Part shown: positions 1 to 11,000 of the stretch, one piece after another
Layout of the letters: each line of letters opens with the position of its first letter
Numbering within the stretch: position 1 is the stretch's first letter
NCBI GenBank assembly: GCA_002633005.1
Contig: NMRA01000118.1
Span: 310,707 to 374,706, forward strand
Origin: Phoronis australis
Lineage: Eukaryota; Phoronida; Phoronidae
DNA length: 64,000 nt
Direction: 5' to 3'
Notes under the pieces: model-generated
What the model was told of the DNA's origin: nothing
The model's input: the letters and a program-made list of their open reading frames with translations, nothing else
Database searches by the model: none
Position numbers and translations under genes: made by a program

Positions 1-608
1 TTCTACTAAAACAGGAATAAGTTGATCGTATTTTGTAACAGAAGAAACAACTAGACAATGAAGGATTTGATAAATTGGCTCGGAGTCAAATTACAAAAGT
101 GCTCATGCTCCAGCACTTTGCTGATAACCAAATCGTGTGCAGTTTTTTTTTTGTATCAAGCGCAGTACGGAACACACTCACTAAACCAATTGAAAGAGTT
201 TTGCTAAACTACTGCTTTCAAGTAATTTAAATTGCAAAAAAAACATCCGAGATGACGTCATAAGGAGAAATTGAACTTTTTAGTGCCTGGCAACCTCAGG
301 GAGATTAAAATCTCCCTGCGTTGATTCCATTTACAGTACGTGTTCACGATTTACTGAACACATGCGAGGGGATTTTTCTGGAAATTAGAGAAGGCACGGT
401 TCTTGAGTCGTATATATTTACAGTATGAACATAATAAGCAAATAACATGAAAGTTGGAGTGAGCTTAAAGTTGCATTTCGCCCTGCCTTTTAGCTGTCTA
501 AAAACGAAAATTGTATTTGGACTTATGCTTTCATAATATCGATTTCATGTTATTTCTTGCCATCGTGATGAGACTCGATTTCCGTTACCAACAGGAGCAT
601 ATAATCCA

Positions 609-771
609 CAGTGCTGTAGTGGTAAAATTAGAGGTAAGAAGGCGCCCAAAGCCCGCCGTATCACGTACCTTGAGCACTGAGCGTAACTTACGGTGCGTAG
701 GCGCTACGTTCAAATGCCAAAAGGTGGTTGGCTGCGCCTACGTGTTCTCCGTACGCCCCACTACAGCACTG
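609..771. mobile_element. 163-bp hAT-like MITE with 8-bp target duplication
   Basis: The element starts CAGTGCTGTAGTGG and ends with its exact inverse complement CCACTACAGCACTG (14-bp perfect terminal inverted repeats). Both flanks carry the same 8 bp, ATAATCCA, at 601-608 and 772-779. An 8-bp duplication with a CA(G) terminus is typical of the hAT superfamily. No coding capacity. Confidence 0.9.
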
Positions 772-854
772 ATAATCCATCAGCGACTCAAAAAAACTCC
801 AGTGTATTTGTCTTGACCAACATTAAAGTTAAGAATTCGATGAGAGGGAGCATG

Positions 855-1172
855 CAGTTGCGGATTTAGAGGGGGGCCTAGGGGGCCATGCTTCCCCCCC
901 CCTAAAATTCTCCTAGATTCCATTTGGCAGGTCGGGGTGAGAATTTCTGACTGACATATGCGCTCACCCGGGGGGCTCAGGGACGAAAGCACAATGCATA
1001 TGCCTTGAACAAACCACGTTTACCGTTTTCTTTTTTAGTAATAAGGTCCACAAACCCAAAAATTCGAGACCCCCTACATCCCTACATTTTAGGTTGGACG
1101 CGCAAATGTGGTAAAATTCTGGTTATTCCTGTGTCCTGGCCCCCGTAATTCAAAATCCTGGATCCGCCCCTG
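855..1172. mobile_element. Putative non-autonomous DNA transposon (GCGGAT-CCAG family)
   Basis: The left end CAGTTGCGGATTTAGA and the right end TCTGGATCCGCCCCTG-type sequence (read CAGGGGCGGATCCAGG in reverse) form imperfect inverted termini around G/C-homopolymer-rich DNA. I found no clean target duplication, so the limits are approximate. A diverged relative lies at about 5830-6080. Confidence 0.5.
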
Positions 1173-2330
1173 GCATGTGCATGACTTGCATTTCCCGTGA
1201 CTTCAGTTGGTAACGGAAGTTTAATTGTACCTTATTACTCTACCATCGGATCATTGACACAAAAAGTAATGTTTTTCATTACAACTACTGTACTATGAGG
1301 ACATGCTTGCAAACAGAACTATGTGAAGGTTAAAAATGTCCACATGTGAACGTGGGGGAGTTATCGAACGACTTGCCAATAAATTCCTACATAATTTATG
1401 TCATAATAATCTTTATTATTGATTTCATAGTTTCCATTTGCACATCAAAAAAACAAAAAAGCGTTCCTTTGTTCTTACTTTATATTTGTCATCGTTCAAT
1501 ACGAATATGAATTTGAAGTGATGTGTTATTAAGATAAATATAGATTATTACATGGCGAAGTCGTTATCCCCCGTTATCTAGAGCCCGAGTGGATTTTGGA
1601 GAATTATCGCCCGAGGGGCGTAATTATTTAGAGAGGTTAAAACATGTTAAGCTTGTCTATAACATGGTCCCCTAAATCAAACTAGAACAAGGTATAGAAT
1701 ATTAAAAATAAAGTAAATAAAGATAATTTTAGGATGAGATACATATAGATGAGAATGACTAAGTAAAATAGAATGATTATAAATATTAAATGAGATAAGA
1801 AGGATTGTTTAAATACTTCGGTTTCGCTTTCATCTACGCTGCTCTCGGTACGTTTTGTGAATATCTTATATTATCTTATCTTATCTTATCTTATCTTATC
1901 TTATCTTATCTTATGTCATTATATGTTTGTGGCCCATAGCTGTTGGTCCACATCACGTGATTAAAGGCGATAAAAATTTGTCATATTCAGCTGTAACGTA
2001 GGAACCGACATCAACAAAGACAAAAAAGTAATGCATAATTTAAAACTAACTGTTTTTGTGTTTATAAACAACTGAGCATATTCTATTCGATCTAAATGTT
2101 CCTTTTTGTAATGGTTGCTAGGCGTAACTGTAGCGTATCGAGAAAAAAATTCAGTAATACTTGTTGCGAAAAAATTGCGGACGTGTTTGAACTCTGACTA
2201 CAAGCTTAATCACCGCATGCATTTCAGAAATACAGAAATGGGGAACAGGTATTTTCAAATTTTGTATTTACTGCTACAAATAAGAAAAATACAAACTTAA
2301 TCAGACAGTTGTAAACAATTATTATCTTTT
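1173..2330. other. Intergenic stretch with one microsatellite
   Basis: AT-rich DNA in which I see only the TTATC pentamer at 1871-1914. No exon structure is supported. Confidence 0.6.
1871..1914 (+). repeat. (TTATC)n microsatellite
   Basis: Eight uninterrupted TTATC units followed by TTAT. Confidence 0.95.
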
Positions 2331-2339
2331 AGTACAAAA

Positions 2340-3775
2340 CTGCTTGTGGATGTGTTGAATATTTGATATGTTTTGAGCCACGAGACATTTACCCCCGGCA
2401 ACGACATTTACTGCAGCCGGATCATATCTCCTCTAAATCCCAAAACTACAAACTGTATAATATCACCACGGCCTGTTTAGGACTTGATCAAGGGGGAATT
2501 CAAATGGTTAATATGCATACTTTCAGCAAAGCTTTAAAACTCGCTATCTTGAAAGCCCTGCGTCTAAAAGTGGTGAATTATTGTACTCACTCTACCCGTT
2601 CTTAAAGAATTTTGCTTCATTTGGAGATGACTTTATTAAGTCGAAGTTAACTCTAATTGGTAATTCCTACTGGCGCAACGTATTTGGAAGTATGCTATCT
2701 TTCTAGAAAAAATAATTGTTGCGAGTAAAGAGGACTTTTTGAACCAACCTTTGTGGTTTAATAGTAACTTGGCGATCGGAGGCACAGGTGTTTTTTTGTA
2801 AGCCTTGGTTTGTAAAAGGCTTAAGATTTATTAGAGATATGTGTACCTCTGATGGTGATTTTGTTAGTCTAAACAATGTGAAAAATAGGTTCGACGTGAA
2901 AACCAACTTTGTAGAACATAATGGTGTTGTTTCTGTTCTAAGAAGGTTTCAAAAAGTCTATTTCAAAGTAAATTTAAAAGTGTTAATGTCTACTCTCCTT
3001 GCATGCCTTTAGCAATTACTCACTTACGGAAAGATTTGAAGGGTTGTAGACATATTTGTTCAGTCTTTAATGACGTTAAGAAACCTAAGTCAGAGTGTAA
3101 ATGGGAAATAGAGCTAGGAGATAGTTCAGATTGGAAGAAAATATATGCTTTACCTTACAAAATTACAAAGGATCCCCATATTAGATGATTCCAATTTAGA
3201 ATGCTACATAGAATTATTGCAACAAATACCTTTTTAGTCAAAATATGGGTTAGGGATTCTGATCTATGTTCCTTTTGTAATAAAGCTCCAGAGACGCTGT
3301 CACACCTTTTTTGGGAATGTAACTTTGTACAAGATTTCTGGAAGGAATGCGGAAAGCTACTTCAAAAGTGTGGCATTCAGCTTCCAAACTGTCTGTCTTA
3401 CGATAGTGTTATTCTTGGACTTTACAAGACGCATGATTTTCTATTTAACATTTTGCTTCTACTAACTAAACAGTACATTTACAAGGAGAGATGTCACAAA
3501 AATATACCTAATTTTCTCAAGTTCGTTACAAAAACTTATGAATACTATAATGCTGAAAAATTAAATGCACATAAAAACTTTGTATATGACAGCTTCTCTG
3601 CGAAATCGGAAAATTTTATTGTTCATGTTAACTTCATGTAGAAGATATTTACTTTAAACGAGATATGAGAATGGTCTTCCTGAGGTGTGTATGCATGAAT
3701 GAATGGTGTAATTACTTGTTTGTTTGTTTTTGTAATTGTTTGTAAATGATAATAAATTCATAAAAAAAATTTCAG
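2340..3775 (+). pseudogene. Truncated, decayed LINE 3' end (non-LTR retrotransposon)
   Basis: Broken frames, read in order, carry a GGIQMVNMHTFSKALKL motif (the usual stretch after the reverse transcriptase core), several hundred residues of linker, and then FQFRMLHRIIATNTFL with SDLCSFCNKAPETLSHLFWEC. The CxxC...HxxxxC zinc-knuckle (zf-RVT) ends many L1/Tx1-type second ORFs. Stops and frameshifts interrupt it near 2600, 2730, 3010 and 3186. An A-rich tail with AATAAA-like sequence ends near 3775. The endonuclease and most of the RT are missing, as expected of 5' truncation. Confidence 0.82.
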
Positions 3776-4355
3776 ACAAAGTAATTTGACAAAATTGACC
3801 TTATTTCATTCTTAAACGGCCGATCATATTGTAAATGTCTGATGGTGGCTCGAATATTGACCAATTTCGTTTAAAAACAATATCTAAAGCGTTAAATAGG
3901 TGTTAATTAATCATCTTATAAGTACCTTATATCTTATGAACATCAAATGAAAACGAAGTTTCCTGTCGGCCACATGCACGTATTGTGTCCTTACGGGGTC
4001 ACAAATGTGTTCCCACGAATTAAAGTGAAACCCAAATGGCCGTTGAATAGCTCGTCGACATTACTTTTGTGTTCCGTGCCACGTCAGTTTAAAAAAAAAT
4101 GTAAACCCAATCGAGCCTAACGTGGAATAAAAGCCCTTTCAAAACAGCAACAATAAAATAAAAAGGCTAAATGGTATCGGAGATTGTCTCTGTCAGGTGA
4201 TCGTAAAATCGCCAGTGGGGTGGGGCGGGTGGGGGTGCCATGTTCTCTTGCCTCTACAACCATCTACTCTCCTAAATATCTTTTTGAAAACACTGTGCGC
4301 GTTAATTTCCTTTTTATAATCATCGTAGTATATAACTGGGTGACGCACTGCGTAC

Positions 4356-4520
4356 ACCACGCTAGTGCTAGCTTACCGTAGCCTACCAAATGGTTTTCAT
4401 TGTGTAGGTACATCACGCTAATGCCAGCTTGCCTGCTCTTCCAAGTGGTTTTTCACTATGTGGGTATATCACACTTAGCGCTGACTTGCCGAGCCTACCA
4501 AAATGGTTTTCAGTGCATCA
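4356..4520 (+). repeat. 56-bp tandem repeat, three copies
   Basis: Diverged units begin at 4356, 4412 and 4468, each with A(C/T)CAC(G/A)CT(A/T)A, then a GCxxGCCT(A/T)CCAA-like centre and TGGTTTTCA. Confidence 0.75.
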
Positions 4521-4935
4521 TCCCTTTCCCATTAACCTGCAGTTAGCCATTTCGTAGGACTTGTACGACATTCAGTTATATGGCAACCGACCGGTCACCG
4601 ACAGTTATTCCTTACGTAGTTTACGCATAATTTTAATAGGAAAAGACACAATGGCTACGTACAGATAGGGACACCCGAGGATGAACAAAGCGAAACAGAG
4701 CTCGCATTTTCAGGTGTGTTAAAAAGATGTTTCAATGTCTACCATACAACTATACATATATAGGCCTCAGTACACGCTTATCGATCGACTCTGCAGATCA
4801 GGTTATGACAGTGAATGACAAAACATTTAAAAAACAAGTCCCAGTCGTAAGGATAAAAACGACAAGTTCCAGTATTTATAGTTTTCAGTACTAGCACCCA
4901 TAAAAACTTTATCCTCAACTGGTATATAGACTTAC

Positions 4936-4993
4936 CGGTGCTGCTCAGTAATGATAGCAAAGCGAAGAAAAATAAGAGAAAAACACGAGCCAT
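4936..4993 (-). CDS. Signal-peptide first exon of an unidentified minus-strand gene
   Basis: ATG at 4993 opens MARVFLLFFFALLSLLSST, a textbook signal peptide with a small-residue end, followed exactly by a GTAAGTC donor in phase 1. A TATAAAA box lies about 40 bp upstream. The next exon should lie to the left, but I could not identify it below 4936; the LINE and other repeats there may sit in the intron. No product can be named. Confidence 0.55.
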
Positions 4994-5027
4994 CACGCCT
5001 CCAAATATGACGTGCTTATTACTTTGA

Positions 5028-5034
5028 TTTTATA
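5028..5034 (-). promoter_or_regulatory. TATA box upstream of the signal-peptide exon
   Basis: TATAAAA on the minus strand, 35-41 bp before the ATG at 4993. A start site about 30 bp downstream would leave a very short 5' UTR. Confidence 0.45.
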
Positions 5035-5829
5035 GCACTTGGGTTCGTCGCGTCTTATAACATTTATGAAGAAGTCTATATCCAAGCTGATCCAACGGTT
5101 TTAACGAAACACGTTTATCGTTCTCTCGTGACCTTCGTCCGCTTGACGTTCACCTGGTATGTTAAAGCGAAACAACGTTTCATTCTTTCCTGTTGACCTA
5201 CCACATGACCCTCCAGCGCCCATCATATTGGCCTCACCTTTGCGATGAACAATAGAATTGCGTGGTAGCTTCCACAAATAGGGAACATACTTTTCATGCC
5301 CGTAATATTCATTAGCGTGGATTACGAGCGTACTTAAGGGCGTCAATAGGAGTGAATATTACCAGCGTAAGCGTAAACTTATGAGCAGAAGACTGGGTAA
5401 TCTGTTAATATTATGTAGACACTAGAAATATGGTCAAGTTTGGCTACCTTCGGAACATAGGCCTATATCTTACCGCAGAATTGGTTGAATTAATTCATAG
5501 ACGGGAAACTTTCAGATATGATTGTTTATGCAATAATCTCCAAAACGCTGTTAATTGTCTTTAAAACATTCTACTTTCGCATGAGAGGCTAAAAATCTAT
5601 ATAGGACTTTTATGATTTTTGTGAAAAAATCGAAACGTTAATTTTGGAAAACTGGAACAGCGTTTTTTAGATTCAATCTTTGTCATGTTATTGATGTTCA
5701 ATTGTTATTTGGTTAAGAATGTAACTTTCTCATACTATGCTAAATTTTCCTGAAAAGAAATATCTACGAGGCCATGACAGTCCGGCAAGTCAATTTCCAC
5801 CCAGCGGCCAACGACACTCGAGTGTAAGT
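5035..5829. other. Intergenic stretch
   Basis: No exon, repeat or RNA gene that I can support. Small ORFs on the minus strand have no recognisable content. Confidence 0.5.
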
Positions 5830-6080
5830 CAGTGGCGCCGTGGAGATTATTAAAAGCACAACATGCTCGAACGAGCCCCCCCATTTGGCGGAGTGGGCAA
5901 AATGGTCCCGGGGTCTCAAGAGAAAACGAGACAAAAGTCCACTTAAAGGCGCAGGCGCACAGTGAAGGTGGTACCCCGTTTTTTAAGTTCTCCCGGTGCT
6001 TTTTTGTCAGCAAAAGATCCACATCGCCAGAAATTCGAGCCCCCCCCCACATTAAAGGCTGAGTGCGCGCATGCACAGAA
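5830..6080. repeat. Diverged second copy of the 855-1172 repeat family
   Basis: The stretch with GATCCACA, AAATTCGAG, a C run, then ACATTAAAGGCTGAGTGCGCGCATG resembles the block at 1045-1110 (GGTCCACAAA, AAATTCGAGACCCCC, TTTTAGGTTGGACGCGCAAATG). It produces several overlapping shadow ORFs on both strands that are not genes. Confidence 0.45.
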
Positions 6081-6549
6081 TGGTTGACATGAGAAACAGC
6101 CGGACGGTCTTTTGAAAAATTCTGTCCTCAACTGAGTTGGGCATTGGGAATGGTATGGGAACTGATCTGGTTCCCAGAACGGCAATAACCCGGCTAAACA
6201 AAGCCTTTCCATATACTGTAATCTCAATGACATCAAGCCAAACGGGAAAAACTTGCATTTACCTATATTGTATAAATTTCCAAAAACAACTCATGATCAC
6301 CATGGCCCAACAACGTTCTCTGAATTTTTTACTTTCGATACAAGAGTTCTATTGAAGTTCATGCAAGTTAATAATTAATCATTCAAATTTCCGCAGTGAT
6401 GTAGGGTCCAGCCCATGCCACAAGGGTCAAACAATGGACAGCCTTAGGGGACATGAGGTATTCCTTTACTACAGCTCAACAAACTTGGTCCAGTGGGGTG
6501 CCTGAACTCACTCTCCCCTTTAAATTTGCAAGTGATATAAAAACCAGCT

Positions 6550-7831
6550 GACACTGAGTGAGGGAAACTGTTTATTTGAAAAACTCACAGTGTAGATTAA
6601 ATAGAACACACATCACAGGTGTGCCTAATCAATAGGCACAAAGCACTGAACCACAACAACGCATACATTTTCTGCAGGGAAAAAGAAAAACAAACAAAGC
6701 AGAACACTATTAAGGCATTACAAACGCATTGCCAAATAAAGACTGCTGATCATTAAGACTGTCATTATATAATGAATGTGACACAAAAAACACATCATTA
6801 AGTGTAAAGAATCAACATTGAATGGAATCAGTTTTAGGTATATCACTGTTACATACACGATGGCATATTTTTGTGCATTAAAATTATCAAAAATAAATAA
6901 ATTCGTTTTAATTAGTGAGAACTGTGCAAAAAGTACAATGTAGACTGCTCACATCAAGTCACATTGTAGTGAACATATATGACGTAATGCAATTAAAAAT
7001 AGAATGTCAAGTATTAATTTCAAAAAATGGAATTACCAAGTATCTTCATAATAGAAACAACAAAAACATAGTCACACATCCGAATAAATAATACGCATAA
7101 TAGATTTAGGACGGATACATAGTTAAGTGCACAAGTCATAGACGGATACAAATGTACACTATCTGTTCAACACAAGTCATGAGATAAAAAATCATAAGAG
7201 AACAAAGAATGTAAAATTCAGTGAGGCAGATATGTTTTGAGCATTTCCAGTTATAACGTGCAAAACAGACACATCTTTCTCAACCACCAAATAGCAGCAA
7301 GATGAATGTGAGACAGATTTAATATTCCTGGCTGACAAAACTGCAAACTGCCTGGGAGATTCTTATATTACGCCAGCATAAAATGCAAGAGTAGGAGTAT
7401 TGGTATATTTAAAAACTAAACTCACTATACAAACAAAACATTTTCACTGAGAGAAGTATTTGGATATTCAGTCCTTGCTCACAGACAATGCAATTGAACT
7501 TTATAACAGAAAAAAATCTTCAACTGAGGATACACCATCACAGAAGAGTGTAATTTTATCCTTGAAAATTTTCTTAACAAAAACAAATATGAAGCAAGTT
7601 CACTCCATCTTATTGTGGTTTGTTCTGTATAGATGTCTTCAAACATTTACTAAAAATTTGAGAATTTGCAGCAATCTATTAAGCTTTAAAAAATTAAAAC
7701 ACGAACTTGGCATTTGTTATTTTTGTCTCAAACATTGGAGAATTTTTCCTCAAGTTTCTTGACATTGACATCACACTGTTTATACTGTGGACTCTCAGAG
7801 CTCGCAAATATCACAAATCAGACAACTTTTC
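6550..7831 (-). other. Probable 3' UTR of the giant gene
   Basis: AT-rich sequence without coding structure between the stop codon and the best AATAAA candidate. Its end is uncertain. ORFs here have no recognisable content. Confidence 0.45.
6571..6576 (-). terminator. Candidate polyadenylation signal AATAAA
   Basis: TTTATT on the plus strand is AATAAA on the gene strand, about 1.26 kb after the stop codon. It is the first clear canonical hexamer I saw downstream of the stop; no transcript data support it. Confidence 0.4.
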
Positions 7832-8088
7832 TCATACATTGTCAGGGGTACCAGTCCCCTGTTTACGCGAGCCATACAACTGTTTGTCAGTAGGTGTCGC
7901 CGCTCTCTCAAAAGCGTTTCCGATCAGTCTGGGTTGGGGCCCGCTTGAATGAGTGGAAGAACTAGCAGAGCCGATCTTGTTCGTTTTGAGCTTCTTCACG
8001 ACGAGCGCTATAATGACTATCAGAATGACGAGTACAACGAATCCACCGACGGCAATACCCACAATAAGTGGCACGCTATTGACCGGAG
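7832..8088 (-). CDS. Exon 48: transmembrane helix, cytoplasmic tail and stop
   Basis: Enters in phase 1 with APVNSV, then a 25-residue hydrophobic helix (PLIVGIAVGG to IALVV) closed by KKLKTNK, which fits a type I single-pass membrane protein. The tail of about 54 residues is Ser/Thr-rich and ends PDNV followed by TGA. No ion-channel or seven-helix region follows. Confidence 0.93.
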
Positions 8089-11000
8089 CTGCAAGAGAAA
8101 GCAGAGCAGGGTTACATGAAGAATTATTATAGTATGGCAAACATCAGAATATACAAAAATTGTTGCAAGTTCTCAGTCTTGCCATTGATCAACATTACCA
8201 TAAATACCAGCAATCATTAATTCTACCTGTACCAAGAGAATGTTATTTTAATACTAATTCTACATGCTGATACAATGAGCAGGTCTGTTACTGCGCCATG
8301 TGCTTCTAGGCGAGTTTCATAGTTTTACAGACTATAATCACATTAAACTGGTCACTGTGATAGCAAATCACAACACCACCATACACCCACGATACACCTC
8401 CCTGTCGAGGTCCATCAAAATTCATTCTAGTCATTTTGACACTTGAATGACGTCAAGCAAGACCATAGATGAGTACCAACTGGTATATTAATATCATTCA
8501 CCAACATTTAGTGAATAATTGCATACATTCTATATATGGGGACTTTTTGGACAAGACCATATAATCTGTAAATTATACTTTGAACGGTTTGGCAGATAGA
8601 GCAGTGGACACCAAAAAACAATTCGTAAATAATAAAAATGACAACTAGCACAGAATATGTCAGATCCGTCCAAAAATTGGAAGGTGCCTTTGCCTCCTGA
8701 ATAAACACCTATTTGCCAAATTTTAGTACAGAAAAATCCGTCAAGCACCTCTGAAGATACAGAGGCAAACATAGAATACTAACAAGCGATTCTCAGAACT
8801 GTCTGAAAGTTGCCAACTTCTGGTCTCAGTGTCATGGGAACACATCTGCCGACTTTCAAGAATATCATACCAGCAAACGCTGCATACCCGGACACCAAGA
8901 CAGATGAAAACAATATGCAAGTATACGTGGCTGCATAAACAAGAAGTGGCAGACGGACACAGGTCCATAACAACCAATATTTATTGGTAACTTCACCTCA
9001 TATTAACTCCCAAATATCCAGAAACTTTCACCTTAAAAGCCTTTCATACTAACGTCGACGCGTCAATGTTTTGGGGAGTTGCGGTTAGTACGAACAGTTA
9101 ACTTTGGTCCTGGATCGAAGTTAACAGTGCCAGTTAACTTCACACTAAGCGGGTGAATTTAGCAGCAGACCGTCAATGCTGCGGTGCAGTACGAATGGTC
9201 AAGATCCATCACATCGAAGTTATCACCAGGTGCCACTGTTATTATCAACAATTACAGGGTAGCGCCGTCGCTAATAGTTACTTATATTTCGCTCTAATAA
9301 TCACAAATCAAACTAACAATAAGTTTTATGTCAATTAAAACATCATGTAAATGTTTCCAAATTGTCTTACTAAAAAAATCTTAGCTTGCAGCGCTACCTT
9401 GTGATTACTTCGATGACAACGTTGTCACCTACCATTTACTCTGAAGTTCGTTAACTATCTATTAAGCCAGTATGAATGGTTCCGTTAACTTCGCAGTTTA
9501 CGCTGACGCTCCACTCAGACCGGAGTTAAGTCAGTATGAAAAAGCTTTTAATTTCCTTCCAAGTCTTATCAACAATTAAAAGTTGATGTGATGTGAACTT
9601 GCTTTGTGTGAAATAAACTGCCTATTGTATACCTATGAGGGATATGTACTATTTCATGGGTGGCGCAGCACTGAAAAAAGTGGGGGGCTGTAGCCCCCAA
9701 CAGCCTATGGTGTGTCGCCCATGTATTTGACAGGCACATGAGCGTTGAAGTTTTCCGATGAGGTTATCAAAATTAGAAGCCAATAAAAAGCACATCTTGC
9801 CATGCAGAGACACACACAGGTAAATCTACACACTTTGCAAACTACAAAAGATGTTTCACATTTAATACAAAAGCACCCCAGTCTATGAAATTGTCTTAAG
9901 TTTACACCAATTTAATAACTGAGCTAAGAGTGCAACAATAACGGGCAAAGTGGGTGCATTGAGAGGACCATTTGAATCAGCAGCCCCAGCAGTACACTTA
10001 CGTATTTTTTCAGGAAATTTTACCATAATGTTGGTATTGAAAATTTGATATTTACAATAGATGAGAATGTCAATAACAGTTCTAAGCAGACCAGGGTTTA
10101 CATCAAATGTTACCATAACAAATACTACTAGATAAACAATACGACTGCTTTTTCCAATCATTGTTCATGTACTCTAAATTGAAACAACATCCATGGCTGA
10201 GTATAGTAAAGAAAATATATAGGTTATTTGTGTTCAATAGGCCTTATAAATTCATTCATCAGATAAGTTTATTACATGTTTTTTTAAGATTGAATGATTT
10301 GTTTGTTTGATATTATACATTGTTTGCACAGTAGAGATGTAAACAAAAATCTGATATATCATCTACCAGCTTGAATTTCAGCATGCGAAAGGAATGTGTA
10401 CAACAATATGAGCTTTCACCGATTTGAGATTGAAACAGTCGAGGAGTAACCATTTTGCTAAGCACGCACTGGTTGGGCGGTCAATATTTATTTATTAATG
10501 AATTGTTGGAAATTCAGGGCTGAGCATTTAGGTCAACGTAGGTGATAAATCAAACACACATCATTACACATGTGATAACAAAGAAAAGATATGTTGCCTA
10601 ACCTGAAGCTTTCTGAGTGGTGGAGGCATGCTGATTAGTCATGTGACCTACAGTCACTGTGGTAGAGCCAGCTGATAGGCTAGAGTCAGATGACGTCGTC
10701 ATGGTTGCAACAGTAGCTGTAAAGAATAACATGAAGTATACAAATTATAAATATTTTGCACTAACACATTATTTAGATTAATTACAAAAATGCAAATCAT
10801 GAGTAGAATTCAATCATAGAGTGTCAAGTATGAGCTGCATTTCGCCACTGTTTAGGCGAATTCTGAACCAGAATGGTCTAGGGTTTAGAAACGTTACCAC
10901 CCCCACCCGATGGATTTTGAAGAGTTGCAGAATGAACCCGTAAGTCACGCCACAGACAATGTACACATGCTATTTTCAAATTTGGAATTTTAGTGTTTGC

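Noticed and set aside
511-816. 101-residue plus-strand ORF
   Set aside because: It runs straight across the hAT-like MITE (609-771), including both inverted ends, so most of it is transposon sequence.
5735-6258. Several overlapping ORFs on both strands
   Set aside because: They coincide with the diverged C-run-containing repeat also found at 855-1172 and show no protein motif.
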